A stretch of 8,682 nucleotides of DNA from an uncultured Verrucomicrobiota bacterium (GTDB taxonomy: Bacteria > Verrucomicrobiota > Kiritimatiellia > RFP12 > UBA1067), in assembly GCA_946543025.1 (NCBI GenBank), contig CAMNLN010000137.1, forward strand, positions 1-8,682, in the 5' to 3' direction. This document shows positions 1 through 6,422 of the stretch, one piece after another. The first letter of the stretch is position 1; the number at the start of each line of letters is the position of its first letter. The translations under genes were made by a program, and so were the position numbers. The notes under the pieces were generated by a model, which was given only the letters and a program-made list of their open reading frames with translations, was not told where the DNA came from and did no database searches.

Positions 1-1128
1 TCGCCGGGGCTGGACCTGCGGCGCGCAAGGATCGTGCTGAAGGGCCGGAAGATCGAGTCCGTGGAGCCGATGGCGACAAAGGCCGCCGTCCCGGCCGGAT
101 GCGATACGGTCGTGGACGTGCGCGGCAAATATGTGGTGCCGGGGTTCATCGACGTGCACCTGCACGGCGCGAGCGGGCATGACGTGTGCGACGCCACGCC
201 GGAGGCGATCACGGCCATCGCCGAGGCGAAGCTGGCCGAAGGGTGCACCACTTTCCTGCCGACCACCCTCACCATCGACAACAAGACGCTGAAGGCGGCT
301 GCGCGCGCGGTGGCGGCGTACAGGAAGGACATGCGCTTCTCCAAGGCGCCTGGCCTCCACCTGGAGGGGCCGTTCATCAACCCCGCCTGCTGCGGGGCGC
401 AGAACCCGGCGTTCGTGCGCGCGCCCTCCATCCGCGAGGTGATGGGCATCGCGGCGATCGCGCCCGTGAAGATGGTGAGCTTCGCGCCGGAGATGAAGGG
501 CGGGGCCGCGTTCGCGGCGGCGTGCCGCGCGAACGGCATCGTGCCGAGCTGCGGGCATTCGGGCGCGACGTTCGCGCAGCTCCAGCCGGCATACGCGGAG
601 GGCCTTCGCCACATGACGCACTTCTGCAACCAGATGACGAAACTGCACCATCGCGAGATCGGACTCGTCGGCGCGGGATTCCTCGTGGACGACCTCAACA
701 CGGAGATCATCGGCGACCGCATCCACTTGTGCGACGACATGTTGCGCCTCGTCTTCAAGTTGCGCGACCTGGCGCACGTCCAGCTGATCACGGACTCCCT
801 GCGCTGCTCGCACATGGCCGACGGCTACTCGTTCGAGATGGGCGGCATGAAGGTTCGGCTGCAGAACGGGCAGGCTCGGCTCGTGGAGGGCGGCAACCTG
901 GCCGGCTCGACGCTGTGGATCAACCAGGGCCTCAAGAATCTGCGCGACGTGACGGGCCTGCCGCTCAAGGACCTTGTCCGCGTCACCTCCTGGAACCAGG
1001 CGATCGAGCTGGGGCTGGGCCGTCAGCTCGGCAAGGTGGAAAAGGGCTACGTGGCCGATCTCGCGGTCCTCGATCCGAAGACCTTCGACGTCTGCTCCGT
1101 CTTCGTCGACGGCGAGCAGCGGATCTAG
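1..1128 (+). CDS. nagA: N-acetylglucosamine-6-phosphate deacetylase (NagA family), 5'-truncated by window edge
   Basis: This is a cytoplasmic amidohydrolase-fold enzyme that removes acetate from GlcNAc-6-phosphate to give glucosamine-6-phosphate, in the catabolism and recycling of GlcNAc, chitin, sialic acid and cell wall. The frame is open from base 1. Compared with E. coli NagA as I recall it, only about 10 N-terminal residues are missing, so the GTG at 34 is probably internal (it would remove a beta-strand). In-window codon numbering: DVHLHG metal motif with His53 and His55; HLEGPF with metal ligand Glu122; GHSGAT with His186; THFCNQM with His207; REIGL with Arg218; catalytic Asp265 in ITDSL; GSTL near 302. 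The C-terminus ends normally in a small beta domain. Several substrate-pocket positions differ from the usual ones: GTH becomes GAQ, NAM becomes NQM and DGLH becomes DRIH. The active site looks intact, but a related N-acetyl sugar phosphate is a possible substrate. The stop overlaps that of the convergent ABC gene. Confidence 0.88.
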   Translation, partial: SPGLDLRRARIVLKGRKIESVEPMATKAAVPAGCDTVVDVRGKYVVPGFIDVHLHGASGHDVCDATPEAITAIAEAKLAEGCTTFLPTTLTIDNKTLKAAARAVAAYRKDMRFSKAPGLHLEGPFINPACCGAQNPAFVRAPSIREVMGIAAIAPVKMVSFAPEMKGGAAFAAACRANGIVPSCGHSGATFAQLQPAYAEGLRHMTHFCNQMTKLHHREIGLVGAGFLVDDLNTEIIGDRIHLCDDMLRLVFKLRDLAHVQLITDSLRCSHMADGYSFEMGGMKVRLQNGQARLVEGGNLAGSTLWINQGLKNLRDVTGLPLKDLVRVTSWNQAIELGLGRQLGKVEKGYVADLAVLDPKTFDVCSVFVDGEQRI

Positions 1129-1829
1129 GCGTCCGCCGGCGCGGCGGCTCTGTCGTCCTTGACGAGGTGGCCGTCGCGCATCACGAGGTGGCGCTTGGCG
1201 TAGGCGGCGATGTCGTCCTCGTGCGTCACCATCACGATGGTGATGCCTTCGCGCGAGAGTTCCGTGAAGAGGTTCATGATCTCGACGGAGGACTTCGTGT
1301 CGAGGTTGCCGGTCGGCTCGTCGGCGAAGAGGACGGGCGGCTCGTTCATGAGCGCGCGTGCGATGGCGACGCGTTGCTGCTGGCCGCCGGAGAGCTGGGC
1401 CGGGGTGTGCGTGCCGCGTCCGCCGAGGCCCACGCGGCCCAACAGCTCCAGGGCGCGGGCGCGGCGCGCGCGGCGGCCGAGGCGGTTGAGGTAGAAGTCC
1501 GGCAGCTCGACGTTCTCGATGGCGCTCGTGCGCGCGAGGAGGTTGAAGTTCTGGAACACGAATCCGAGCTTGCGGTTGCGGATGTGCGCGAGCTCGGTAG
1601 GGGTACGGCGGGCCACCTCGATGCCGTCCAGCAGGTAGCTGCCGCTCGTGGGCGTGTCGAGGCAGCCGAGAATGTTGAGGAGAGTCGACTTGCCGGACCC
1701 CGACGCGCCCATGATCGCCACGAACTCGCCGGTGTCGATGGTGAGCGACACGCCGTCCAGCGCGGCCACCGGCTCTTCGCCGAGGGCATAGATTTTCCGC
1801 AGGTCTCGAATCTCGATCAGGTGGGCCAT
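1125..1829 (-). CDS. ABC transporter ATP-binding protein, MacB/LolD type, without a neighbouring permease
   Basis: A 234-residue nucleotide-binding subunit of the MacB/LolD/FtsE-like class, which normally drives lipoprotein release, macrolide or peptide efflux, or mechanotransmission with a FtsX-like permease at the inner membrane. All motifs are present: Walker A GASGSGKST at 41-49, Q-loop Gln93 in FVFQNF, signature LSGGQ at 146-150, Walker B VLFADE at 166-171, a D-loop in GNLDT, and the H-loop His203 in VTHED. NILGCLDTPTSG after the Walker A is typical of MacB. In family members the permease is fused or adjacent. Here neither side has one: NagA converges downstream and the Gfo/Idh gene diverges upstream, so the gene looks monocistronic and its partner must lie elsewhere. 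The ATG is preceded by a strong promoter that leaves essentially no 5' leader, and no Shine-Dalgarno is visible. Transported substrate unknown. Confidence 0.95.
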   Translation of the reverse strand: MAHLIEIRDLRKIYALGEEPVAALDGVSLTIDTGEFVAIMGASGSGKSTLLNILGCLDTPTSGSYLLDGIEVARRTPTELAHIRNRKLGFVFQNFNLLARTSAIENVELPDFYLNRLGRRARRARALELLGRVGLGGRGTHTPAQLSGGQQQRVAIARALMNEPPVLFADEPTGNLDTKSSVEIMNLFTELSREGITIVMVTHEDDIAAYAKRHLVMRDGHLVKDDRAAAPADA

Positions 1830-1835
1830 GCGGAA

Positions 1836-1865
1836 ATTCTACCACGTTCGGCGTCATCGGTTCAA
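1836..1865 (-). promoter_or_regulatory. Sigma70-type extended -10 promoter of the ABC gene, predicted leaderless
   Basis: Read on the minus strand: TTGAAC (1865-1860) as -35, an 18-bp spacer ending in TGG, TAGAAT (1841-1836) as -10, then TTCCGC and the ATG at 1829. Six bases from -10 to ATG places the expected transcription start on the A of the start codon. There is no purine-rich ribosome site between them. The boxes are seen in the sequence; use as a promoter is inferred. Confidence 0.65.
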
Positions 1866-1893
1866 CGTCGCGATAGGACTTCGTCGCAGAATC

Positions 1894-1922
1894 TGGACTC
1901 GGCGCACGAAAGATGCTATGAT
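1894..1922 (+). promoter_or_regulatory. Promoter of the Gfo/Idh gene, with a short leader
   Basis: TGGACT (1894-1899), a 17-bp spacer ending in TGC, and TATGAT (1917-1922) form a plausible extended -10 promoter facing right. Transcription would begin near 1929 and give a leader of about 40 bases before the ATG at 1970. It is back to back with the ABC promoter; the -35 boxes are about 28 bp apart, so both could sit under shared control. Confidence 0.5.
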
Positions 1923-1954
1923 TTCGTTCGCCAAGCACACGTCAGAACGCAAGA

Positions 1955-1960
1955 GAAAGG
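1955..1960 (+). promoter_or_regulatory. Ribosome binding site that decides the Gfo/Idh start
   Basis: The purine run GAAAGG ends 9 bases before the ATG at 1970. This spacing suits 1970 better than the in-frame GTG at 1964 (3 bases away) or the ATG at 2018, which lacks a clear site at normal distance. A modest match, so the start call is moderate. Confidence 0.45.
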
Positions 1961-1969
1961 CATGTGACC

Positions 1970-3442
1970 ATGAATGCAAGGAACGTGAAATTTCAGAATA
2001 GGCCATGGCATGGATCCATGACCTGCAAGCGACGGTCGTTCATCGGCCTGGTCGCCGCAGGCGTGACGATGCCGCTCTTCAATGTTGGCCATGCGGCCGG
2101 TCCGCGTACGATCGCCGCCGGGCGGAAGATCCGCGTGGCGCTCATCGGATGCGGCCTGCGGATGCGGAACGTCCTCTCCACAAAGTGCGAGGACGTGGAG
2201 ATCGTGGCGCTCGCCGACCCGGACAAGTCCGCGCTCGCCGTCGCACGCACACGCATCTGCAAGCGCTATCCCGGCTGCGGCTACGAGAAGATTCCCGAGT
2301 TCCCGTCCTACCAGGAACTCTTCGAGAAGATGGGCGACGGCATCGACGCCGTGCTCATCGCCACGAACCAGCAGCAGCACGCCCTGCCCGCGCTCCTCGC
2401 CATGCAGCGCGGCATCCACGTGTACGTGGAGAAGCCGATCGCCTACTCCATCGAGGAGGCGGACCTGTTGCTGAAATTCGCGAAGAAGTACGGCGTCGTC
2501 TCGCAGTGCGGCCACCACGGGCACTCGTCTCCGATCATGGCGACGGCCGTGGAGTACATCCGGAGCGGCGCGATCGGGCAGGTGCGGGACGTGTGGTGCT
2601 TCGACGACCGCATCAACTCGCAGGCCGTGGTGCCGCCTGACGCGCCCGTGCCGGACGGCCTCGACTGGGATCGCTGGGTGGGGCCGGCCGAGATGCGTCC
2701 GTACAAGACGTGCTACGGTCCGCACCAGTGGTACGACTGGAAGGGCTTCGGCAACGGCAACATCGGCAACATGGGCAACCACGTCATGGACGCCTCGTTC
2801 TTCGCGTTGCGCCTGGACGAGGTCGATCCCGTGAGCGCGGAGCTGCTCGACCAGCGCGAGGGCGCGCCCGGCTCGTGGCCGCTCCGCCAGACGATCGACT
2901 TCAAGTTCCCCGCGCGCAAGGGGCTCGACCCGGTGACCATCCACTGGTGGGACGGCATCAAGGACGGCATCCCCGTGGACGCCGAACACCAGAACAAGAT
3001 CGGCATCGCCCGCAAGCGCGAGTACCAGAACCTGCCGCCGATCGTCGAGGAGCTGGAGAAGAAGCACGGCGTCCCGCTTGGACAGATCGGCACGCTCTGG
3101 ATGGGCGAGAAGGGCATCCTGTGGCTGAACGAGTTCGGCTCCGCCATGCAGTTCGTTCCCACGTCCCTGCGGAAAGAGGTGAAGAAGCCGGATCCGTGGA
3201 TCCCGCGCGTGAAGGGGAGCCACGTGCACGAGTTCTTCGCGGCGATCCGCGAGGGACGCAAGGCGAACACGGATTTCCGCTACGGCGTGCCGCTCGTGAA
3301 GACGGTGTTGCTGGGCAACGTGCTTGCCCAGACGGGCCTCGGCAAGCTGGAATGGGACGGTTCGCGCGCGACGAACAACCCGGCGGCGAACAAGTTCGTC
3401 AAGACGACCTACCGCGAGGGATGGGAACTGCCGAGGGTTTAG
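1970..3442 (+). CDS. Tat-exported Gfo/Idh/MocA-family oxidoreductase
   Basis: A 490-residue NAD(P)-dependent dehydrogenase of the Gfo/Idh/MocA family, whose members oxidise or reduce sugars, inositols and related polyols. A twin-arginine signal lies near the N-terminus: CKRRSFIGL (Arg21, Arg22), then a hydrophobic stretch to HAAG at about 44. This predicts export of the folded, cofactor-loaded enzyme. The Rossmann domain starts at 53 with VALIGCGLR (57-64), a variant dinucleotide loop; VEIVALADPD follows at 76-85. EKPIAYS at 154-160 carries the family Lys. The C-terminal domain has WDRWVGPA (233-240) and GNMGNHVMD (266-274), the family His-x-x-Asp region. It is longer than the usual 330-390 residues because of the signal and C-terminal inserts, as is common in PVC-group homologues. 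An alternative start at 2018 would put the Arg pair 4-5 residues from the N-terminus and is plausible. The substrate is unknown. The EKP motif argues against GH109 glycosidases, which as I recall have a different residue pattern there. The secreted FG-GAP gene follows after 37 bp. Confidence 0.9.
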   Translation: MNARNVKFQNRPWHGSMTCKRRSFIGLVAAGVTMPLFNVGHAAGPRTIAAGRKIRVALIGCGLRMRNVLSTKCEDVEIVALADPDKSALAVARTRICKRYPGCGYEKIPEFPSYQELFEKMGDGIDAVLIATNQQQHALPALLAMQRGIHVYVEKPIAYSIEEADLLLKFAKKYGVVSQCGHHGHSSPIMATAVEYIRSGAIGQVRDVWCFDDRINSQAVVPPDAPVPDGLDWDRWVGPAEMRPYKTCYGPHQWYDWKGFGNGNIGNMGNHVMDASFFALRLDEVDPVSAELLDQREGAPGSWPLRQTIDFKFPARKGLDPVTIHWWDGIKDGIPVDAEHQNKIGIARKREYQNLPPIVEELEKKHGVPLGQIGTLWMGEKGILWLNEFGSAMQFVPTSLRKEVKKPDPWIPRVKGSHVHEFFAAIREGRKANTDFRYGVPLVKTVLLGNVLAQTGLGKLEWDGSRATNNPAANKFVKTTYREGWELPRV

Positions 3443-3445
3443 GGC

Positions 3446-3472
3446 TTGCGCGGCGGGAATCTTTGATATAAT
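3446..3472 (+). promoter_or_regulatory. Extended -10 promoter of the FG-GAP gene, predicted leaderless
   Basis: A perfect TATAAT (3467-3472) is preceded by TGA (3464-3466), giving TGnTATAAT. A weak -35 candidate, TTGCGC (3446-3451), sits 15 bp upstream. Only seven bases (TCTCGCC) separate the -10 from the ATG at 3480, and there is no Shine-Dalgarno. The 37-bp gap after the Gfo/Idh stop also shows no terminator, so read-through from that gene may add expression. Confidence 0.7.
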
Positions 3473-3479
3473 TCTCGCC

Positions 3480-6422
3480 ATGAAAATACAAGCGGTTCTT
3501 GCTTCATTGTTTGCGGTAGCCGTCGGTGCCGCGTTGCCTGCGTTTCCCGAGACGAGGGTGCTGGTCGTCCGCGAGAAGGTCTGCGTGGACGAGTGGCGCG
3601 TGACGGACGACTGCCGGTGGGCCAAGAAGGGGACTTGGCTCGTGCGCGGAACGGACATGAAAGGCCCGCACTGCATTGCCGCCGCAGACGGGATTGTCTA
3701 TGTCGGCGACTGCCGCGGTGACGCCAACGGCGCGATCCTGAAGTTCACGCCGGATGGCACGTTCCTTGGCGTGCTGGCGTCCGTACCGGCGCGTCCCGAG
3801 GCGTTGGCGGTCGACGGTGGATTCCTTTACGTGTGCAGCGCGTTCGGAAAGAACGCCAATCGGCTGTTCCGCTATCGCCTCTCCGACGGGAAGGGCGGAG
3901 ACTGCGGGGCGGCGGGGTTGTCCGTGCCGCGTACGCTTGCCTTCGGCGCGGACGGTCTGCTCTATGTCGCCAACCGTGGGAGCGGCGAGATCGCCACGTT
4001 CGACGTGACGGGCGAGAAGCCCGCGCTCAAGGCCGCCTATCAATCCCCCGCGCAGGCGCACGGCGGCATGCTGCTCGACCATGTCCGCGACCGGCTGCTG
4101 ATTCCTTGCAAGAGGCCCGAGTCGATCGACCTGGTCACCGGCGTCGCGAAGCGGCAACGGATCCCGATCCCGGTCCAGAATGCGTTCTCCGCCGCGTTCG
4201 TGAACGGCGAGGCGTGCTTCGCGGACCATACGGGAAGCATTCTCGCGTGGAATCCCGACACCGGCAAGGCGATTGTCCGCGCCACGGGCGCGCAGGGCGC
4301 ATGCGACCTGCTGAACCTCACCGACGCGCTCGACGGCACGGCGGCGCGTCGTCGGGCCGCCGCATCCGCGCGCCTGCGCGCTTCGGGCAAGGCCTTCGCG
4401 TACAAGCGGTTCGACCCGGAACGTCCATACGACTACACGCCGCTGAGATACAACAATCCGGATGCGACGCCCTACCTCAAGACGGGGCTCATCTGCTATC
4501 CGATGGCGTTCGACTACGACGGCGACGGCGACCTCGATCTCGTCGTCTCCAACTGGGGCATCCCCACCTGGCGCGGCACGTGGTATTTCGAGAACCCGAC
4601 GGCGAAGGGGAGGAAAGACGCGACGCCGATATTCAAGCCCGCGCGGAAGGTGGGCGAGGGATGCGGCAACGTCTCCGCGAAGACCTATCCCGACGGACGC
4701 GTGGCGGTTCTGCGCCAGAACCAGATCACGTGGGATTTCTCGAAGACGGGCTGGGACGGACTCAAGGCGCTGAAGGGCTTGCCGAAGAACGTTCACTACA
4801 ACGGCGTGCGCTGCAACATGTGGCGGCTCGCCGACTACGACGGCGACGGCAAGGACGACCTGATCGTCGGCATCGGCGACTGGCAGCAGTACGGATGGCA
4901 CAACGCCTACGACGAGAACGGCAACTGGAAGAACGGACAGATTCATGGACATGTGTATTGGATACGGAACGAGGCGGACATGGACGGCGCGGAGAAGTGG
5001 GGCGTGCCGAAGATCGTGCGGCTCGAGAACGAGACGCCCGTGGACGTGTTCGGGAACGCAATGCCGATGTTCCACGACTGGGACGGCGACGGCGACCTCG
5101 ACCTGATCGTCGGCGACTTCCTCGACAACTTCACCTACTACGAGAACGTCGGTACGCGCACCGCGCCCGTCTATACCTCCGGCCGCCTGCTGCGCGACCC
5201 GACGGGAGCGCGGCTGCACGGCGAGCTGTGCATCATCACGCCGGCGGCGGTGGACTGGGACGGCGACGGGCTGATGGACATGGTCTCCGGCGAGGAGGAC
5301 GGGCGCGTCGCCTTCTACCGCAACACGGGCAGGGTCGTCGACCGGATGCCGGTCTTCGATCCGCCGGTCTTCCTGCGGCAGCAGGCGGACCTGGTGAACT
5401 TCGGCATCCTCTGCACGCCGGCGGGCGTGGACTGGGACGGAGACGGCGACTACGACCTCATCTGCGGCAACTCGACCGGCTACATCTGCTTCTTCGAGAA
5501 CCTGAGCGGCCCGGGCGTGGCGGAGCCGAAGTGGGCGGAGGCGAAGCTGCTGAGCTGCGAGGCGTTCGACGAGACGCGCGACTTCGCCTCGCGCGGCGGG
5601 ATGCTCACCGCGAATCCGATCCGCATCATGGCGGGGCACAACGGGTCCATCCAGGGACCGGCCGAGGCGAAGTGGGGATACACGTGCCTGAGCGTCGCCG
5701 ACTGGGACGGCGACGGGCTTCCGGACGTCATGGCGAACTCGATCTGGGGCAAACCGCTGCTCTTCCTCAACATCGGCACGCGCACCGCGCCGAAGCTCGC
5801 CGCGCCCGTCGGCATCGAGGTGGAGTGGGCCGGCGAGCAACCCGAGCTCGAGTTCGGCTGGTACAAGCCGCGGAAGACCGACAACCCGAAGGAGCTGATC
5901 ACGCAGTGGCGTACCACGCCCGTCATGTTCGACATGAACGGGGACGGCCTGACGGACCTCGTGATGGTCGACCAGCAGGGCGACCTCGCCTTCTTCGAAC
6001 GCGCGAAAAAAGGCGGCAAACTCGTCCTGAAGGCTCCTCGCAAGGCGTTTCGCGACGAGAACGGCGAGGTGATCCACCCCACGGCGCGAAAGAACCCGCA
6101 GGCGTGGAACGGCGGCATCGGCGGCGCGACCGGGCGGCGCAAGATCACCATCTGCGACTGGAACGGCGACGGCAAGCCCGATCTTATCATGAACGGCAAG
6201 AATTCGCGGCTCTATCTCCAGGCCGGGATGCGCGACGGCAACTGGATCTTCGTCGACGCGGGCGATATGAGCGGCCAGCAGCTGGCGGCCCACACTACCA
6301 ATCCCACGACGGTCGATTTCGACAACGACGGCATTCCCGAGGTGATCCTCGGCTGCGAGGACGGCTTCCTCTACCACCTCAAGAACAACGACTGGCGCGT
6401 TCAGCCGGATGCGCGCCATTGA
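3480..6422 (+). CDS. Secreted two-part beta-propeller protein with nine FG-GAP/VCBS Asp-rich motifs
   Basis: A 980-residue protein with a Sec signal peptide: Met-Lys, a hydrophobic core at about 3-18, and probable cleavage near LPA (19-21). Residues about 60-282 look like an NHL or lactonase-like propeller, with repeated short units such as GIVYVGD (71-77), GFLYVCS (114-120) and GLLYVAN (159-165). A basic linker follows (about 286-310). Nine calcium-loop motifs of the form DxDGDGxxD or close variants then begin at residues 345, 452, 533, 592, 651, 741, 818, 893 and 946, each followed by a hydrophobic strand (for example DLIVGD), and two are followed by GTRTAP. Such FG-GAP/VCBS domains fold as Ca2+-stabilised propellers in exported adhesion, binding or enzyme-accessory proteins; no catalytic signature is seen. 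I chose the ATG at 3480 because the signal peptide and promoter fit it; the frame stays open upstream to 3324 but lies inside the previous gene. The 3' end overlaps the AraC gene by 22 bp. The ligand is unknown. Confidence 0.9.
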   Translation: MKIQAVLASLFAVAVGAALPAFPETRVLVVREKVCVDEWRVTDDCRWAKKGTWLVRGTDMKGPHCIAAADGIVYVGDCRGDANGAILKFTPDGTFLGVLASVPARPEALAVDGGFLYVCSAFGKNANRLFRYRLSDGKGGDCGAAGLSVPRTLAFGADGLLYVANRGSGEIATFDVTGEKPALKAAYQSPAQAHGGMLLDHVRDRLLIPCKRPESIDLVTGVAKRQRIPIPVQNAFSAAFVNGEACFADHTGSILAWNPDTGKAIVRATGAQGACDLLNLTDALDGTAARRRAAASARLRASGKAFAYKRFDPERPYDYTPLRYNNPDATPYLKTGLICYPMAFDYDGDGDLDLVVSNWGIPTWRGTWYFENPTAKGRKDATPIFKPARKVGEGCGNVSAKTYPDGRVAVLRQNQITWDFSKTGWDGLKALKGLPKNVHYNGVRCNMWRLADYDGDGKDDLIVGIGDWQQYGWHNAYDENGNWKNGQIHGHVYWIRNEADMDGAEKWGVPKIVRLENETPVDVFGNAMPMFHDWDGDGDLDLIVGDFLDNFTYYENVGTRTAPVYTSGRLLRDPTGARLHGELCIITPAAVDWDGDGLMDMVSGEEDGRVAFYRNTGRVVDRMPVFDPPVFLRQQADLVNFGILCTPAGVDWDGDGDYDLICGNSTGYICFFENLSGPGVAEPKWAEAKLLSCEAFDETRDFASRGGMLTANPIRIMAGHNGSIQGPAEAKWGYTCLSVADWDGDGLPDVMANSIWGKPLLFLNIGTRTAPKLAAPVGIEVEWAGEQPELEFGWYKPRKTDNPKELITQWRTTPVMFDMNGDGLTDLVMVDQQGDLAFFERAKKGGKLVLKAPRKAFRDENGEVIHPTARKNPQAWNGGIGGATGRRKITICDWNGDGKPDLIMNGKNSRLYLQAGMRDGNWIFVDAGDMSGQQLAAHTTNPTTVDFDNDGIPEVILGCEDGFLYHLKNNDWRVQPDARH

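Noticed and set aside
34..36. GTG as the start of the nagA-like gene
   Set aside because: The frame is open to base 1 and the residues before 34 align with the first strand of NagA, so the true start most likely lies left of the window.
1133..1147. CCGCC-GGCGC-GGCGG hairpin near the nagA/ABC stops as a terminator
   Set aside because: The stem is only 5 bp, lies in ABC coding sequence and has no T-run on either strand; such GC palindromes are expected by chance here.
1970..3442. GH109-type glycosidase (NAD-dependent, Gfo/Idh fold, also Tat-exported)
   Set aside because: The protein keeps the dehydrogenase EKP motif and the GNHVMD region, whereas GH109 members I recall have a different residue pattern at the EKP position.
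1916..3676. A 586-codon minus-strand frame opposite the Gfo/Idh gene
   Set aside because: It is an antisense shadow of a gene with clear family motifs; no domain or start signal of its own.
3504..6419. A 971-codon open frame on the minus strand, opposite the FG-GAP gene
   Set aside because: It mirrors the GC-rich codon pattern of the plus-strand gene, its translation is low-complexity Val/Arg/Asp-rich with no domain, and the plus frame has a signal peptide, promoter and nine clear motifs.
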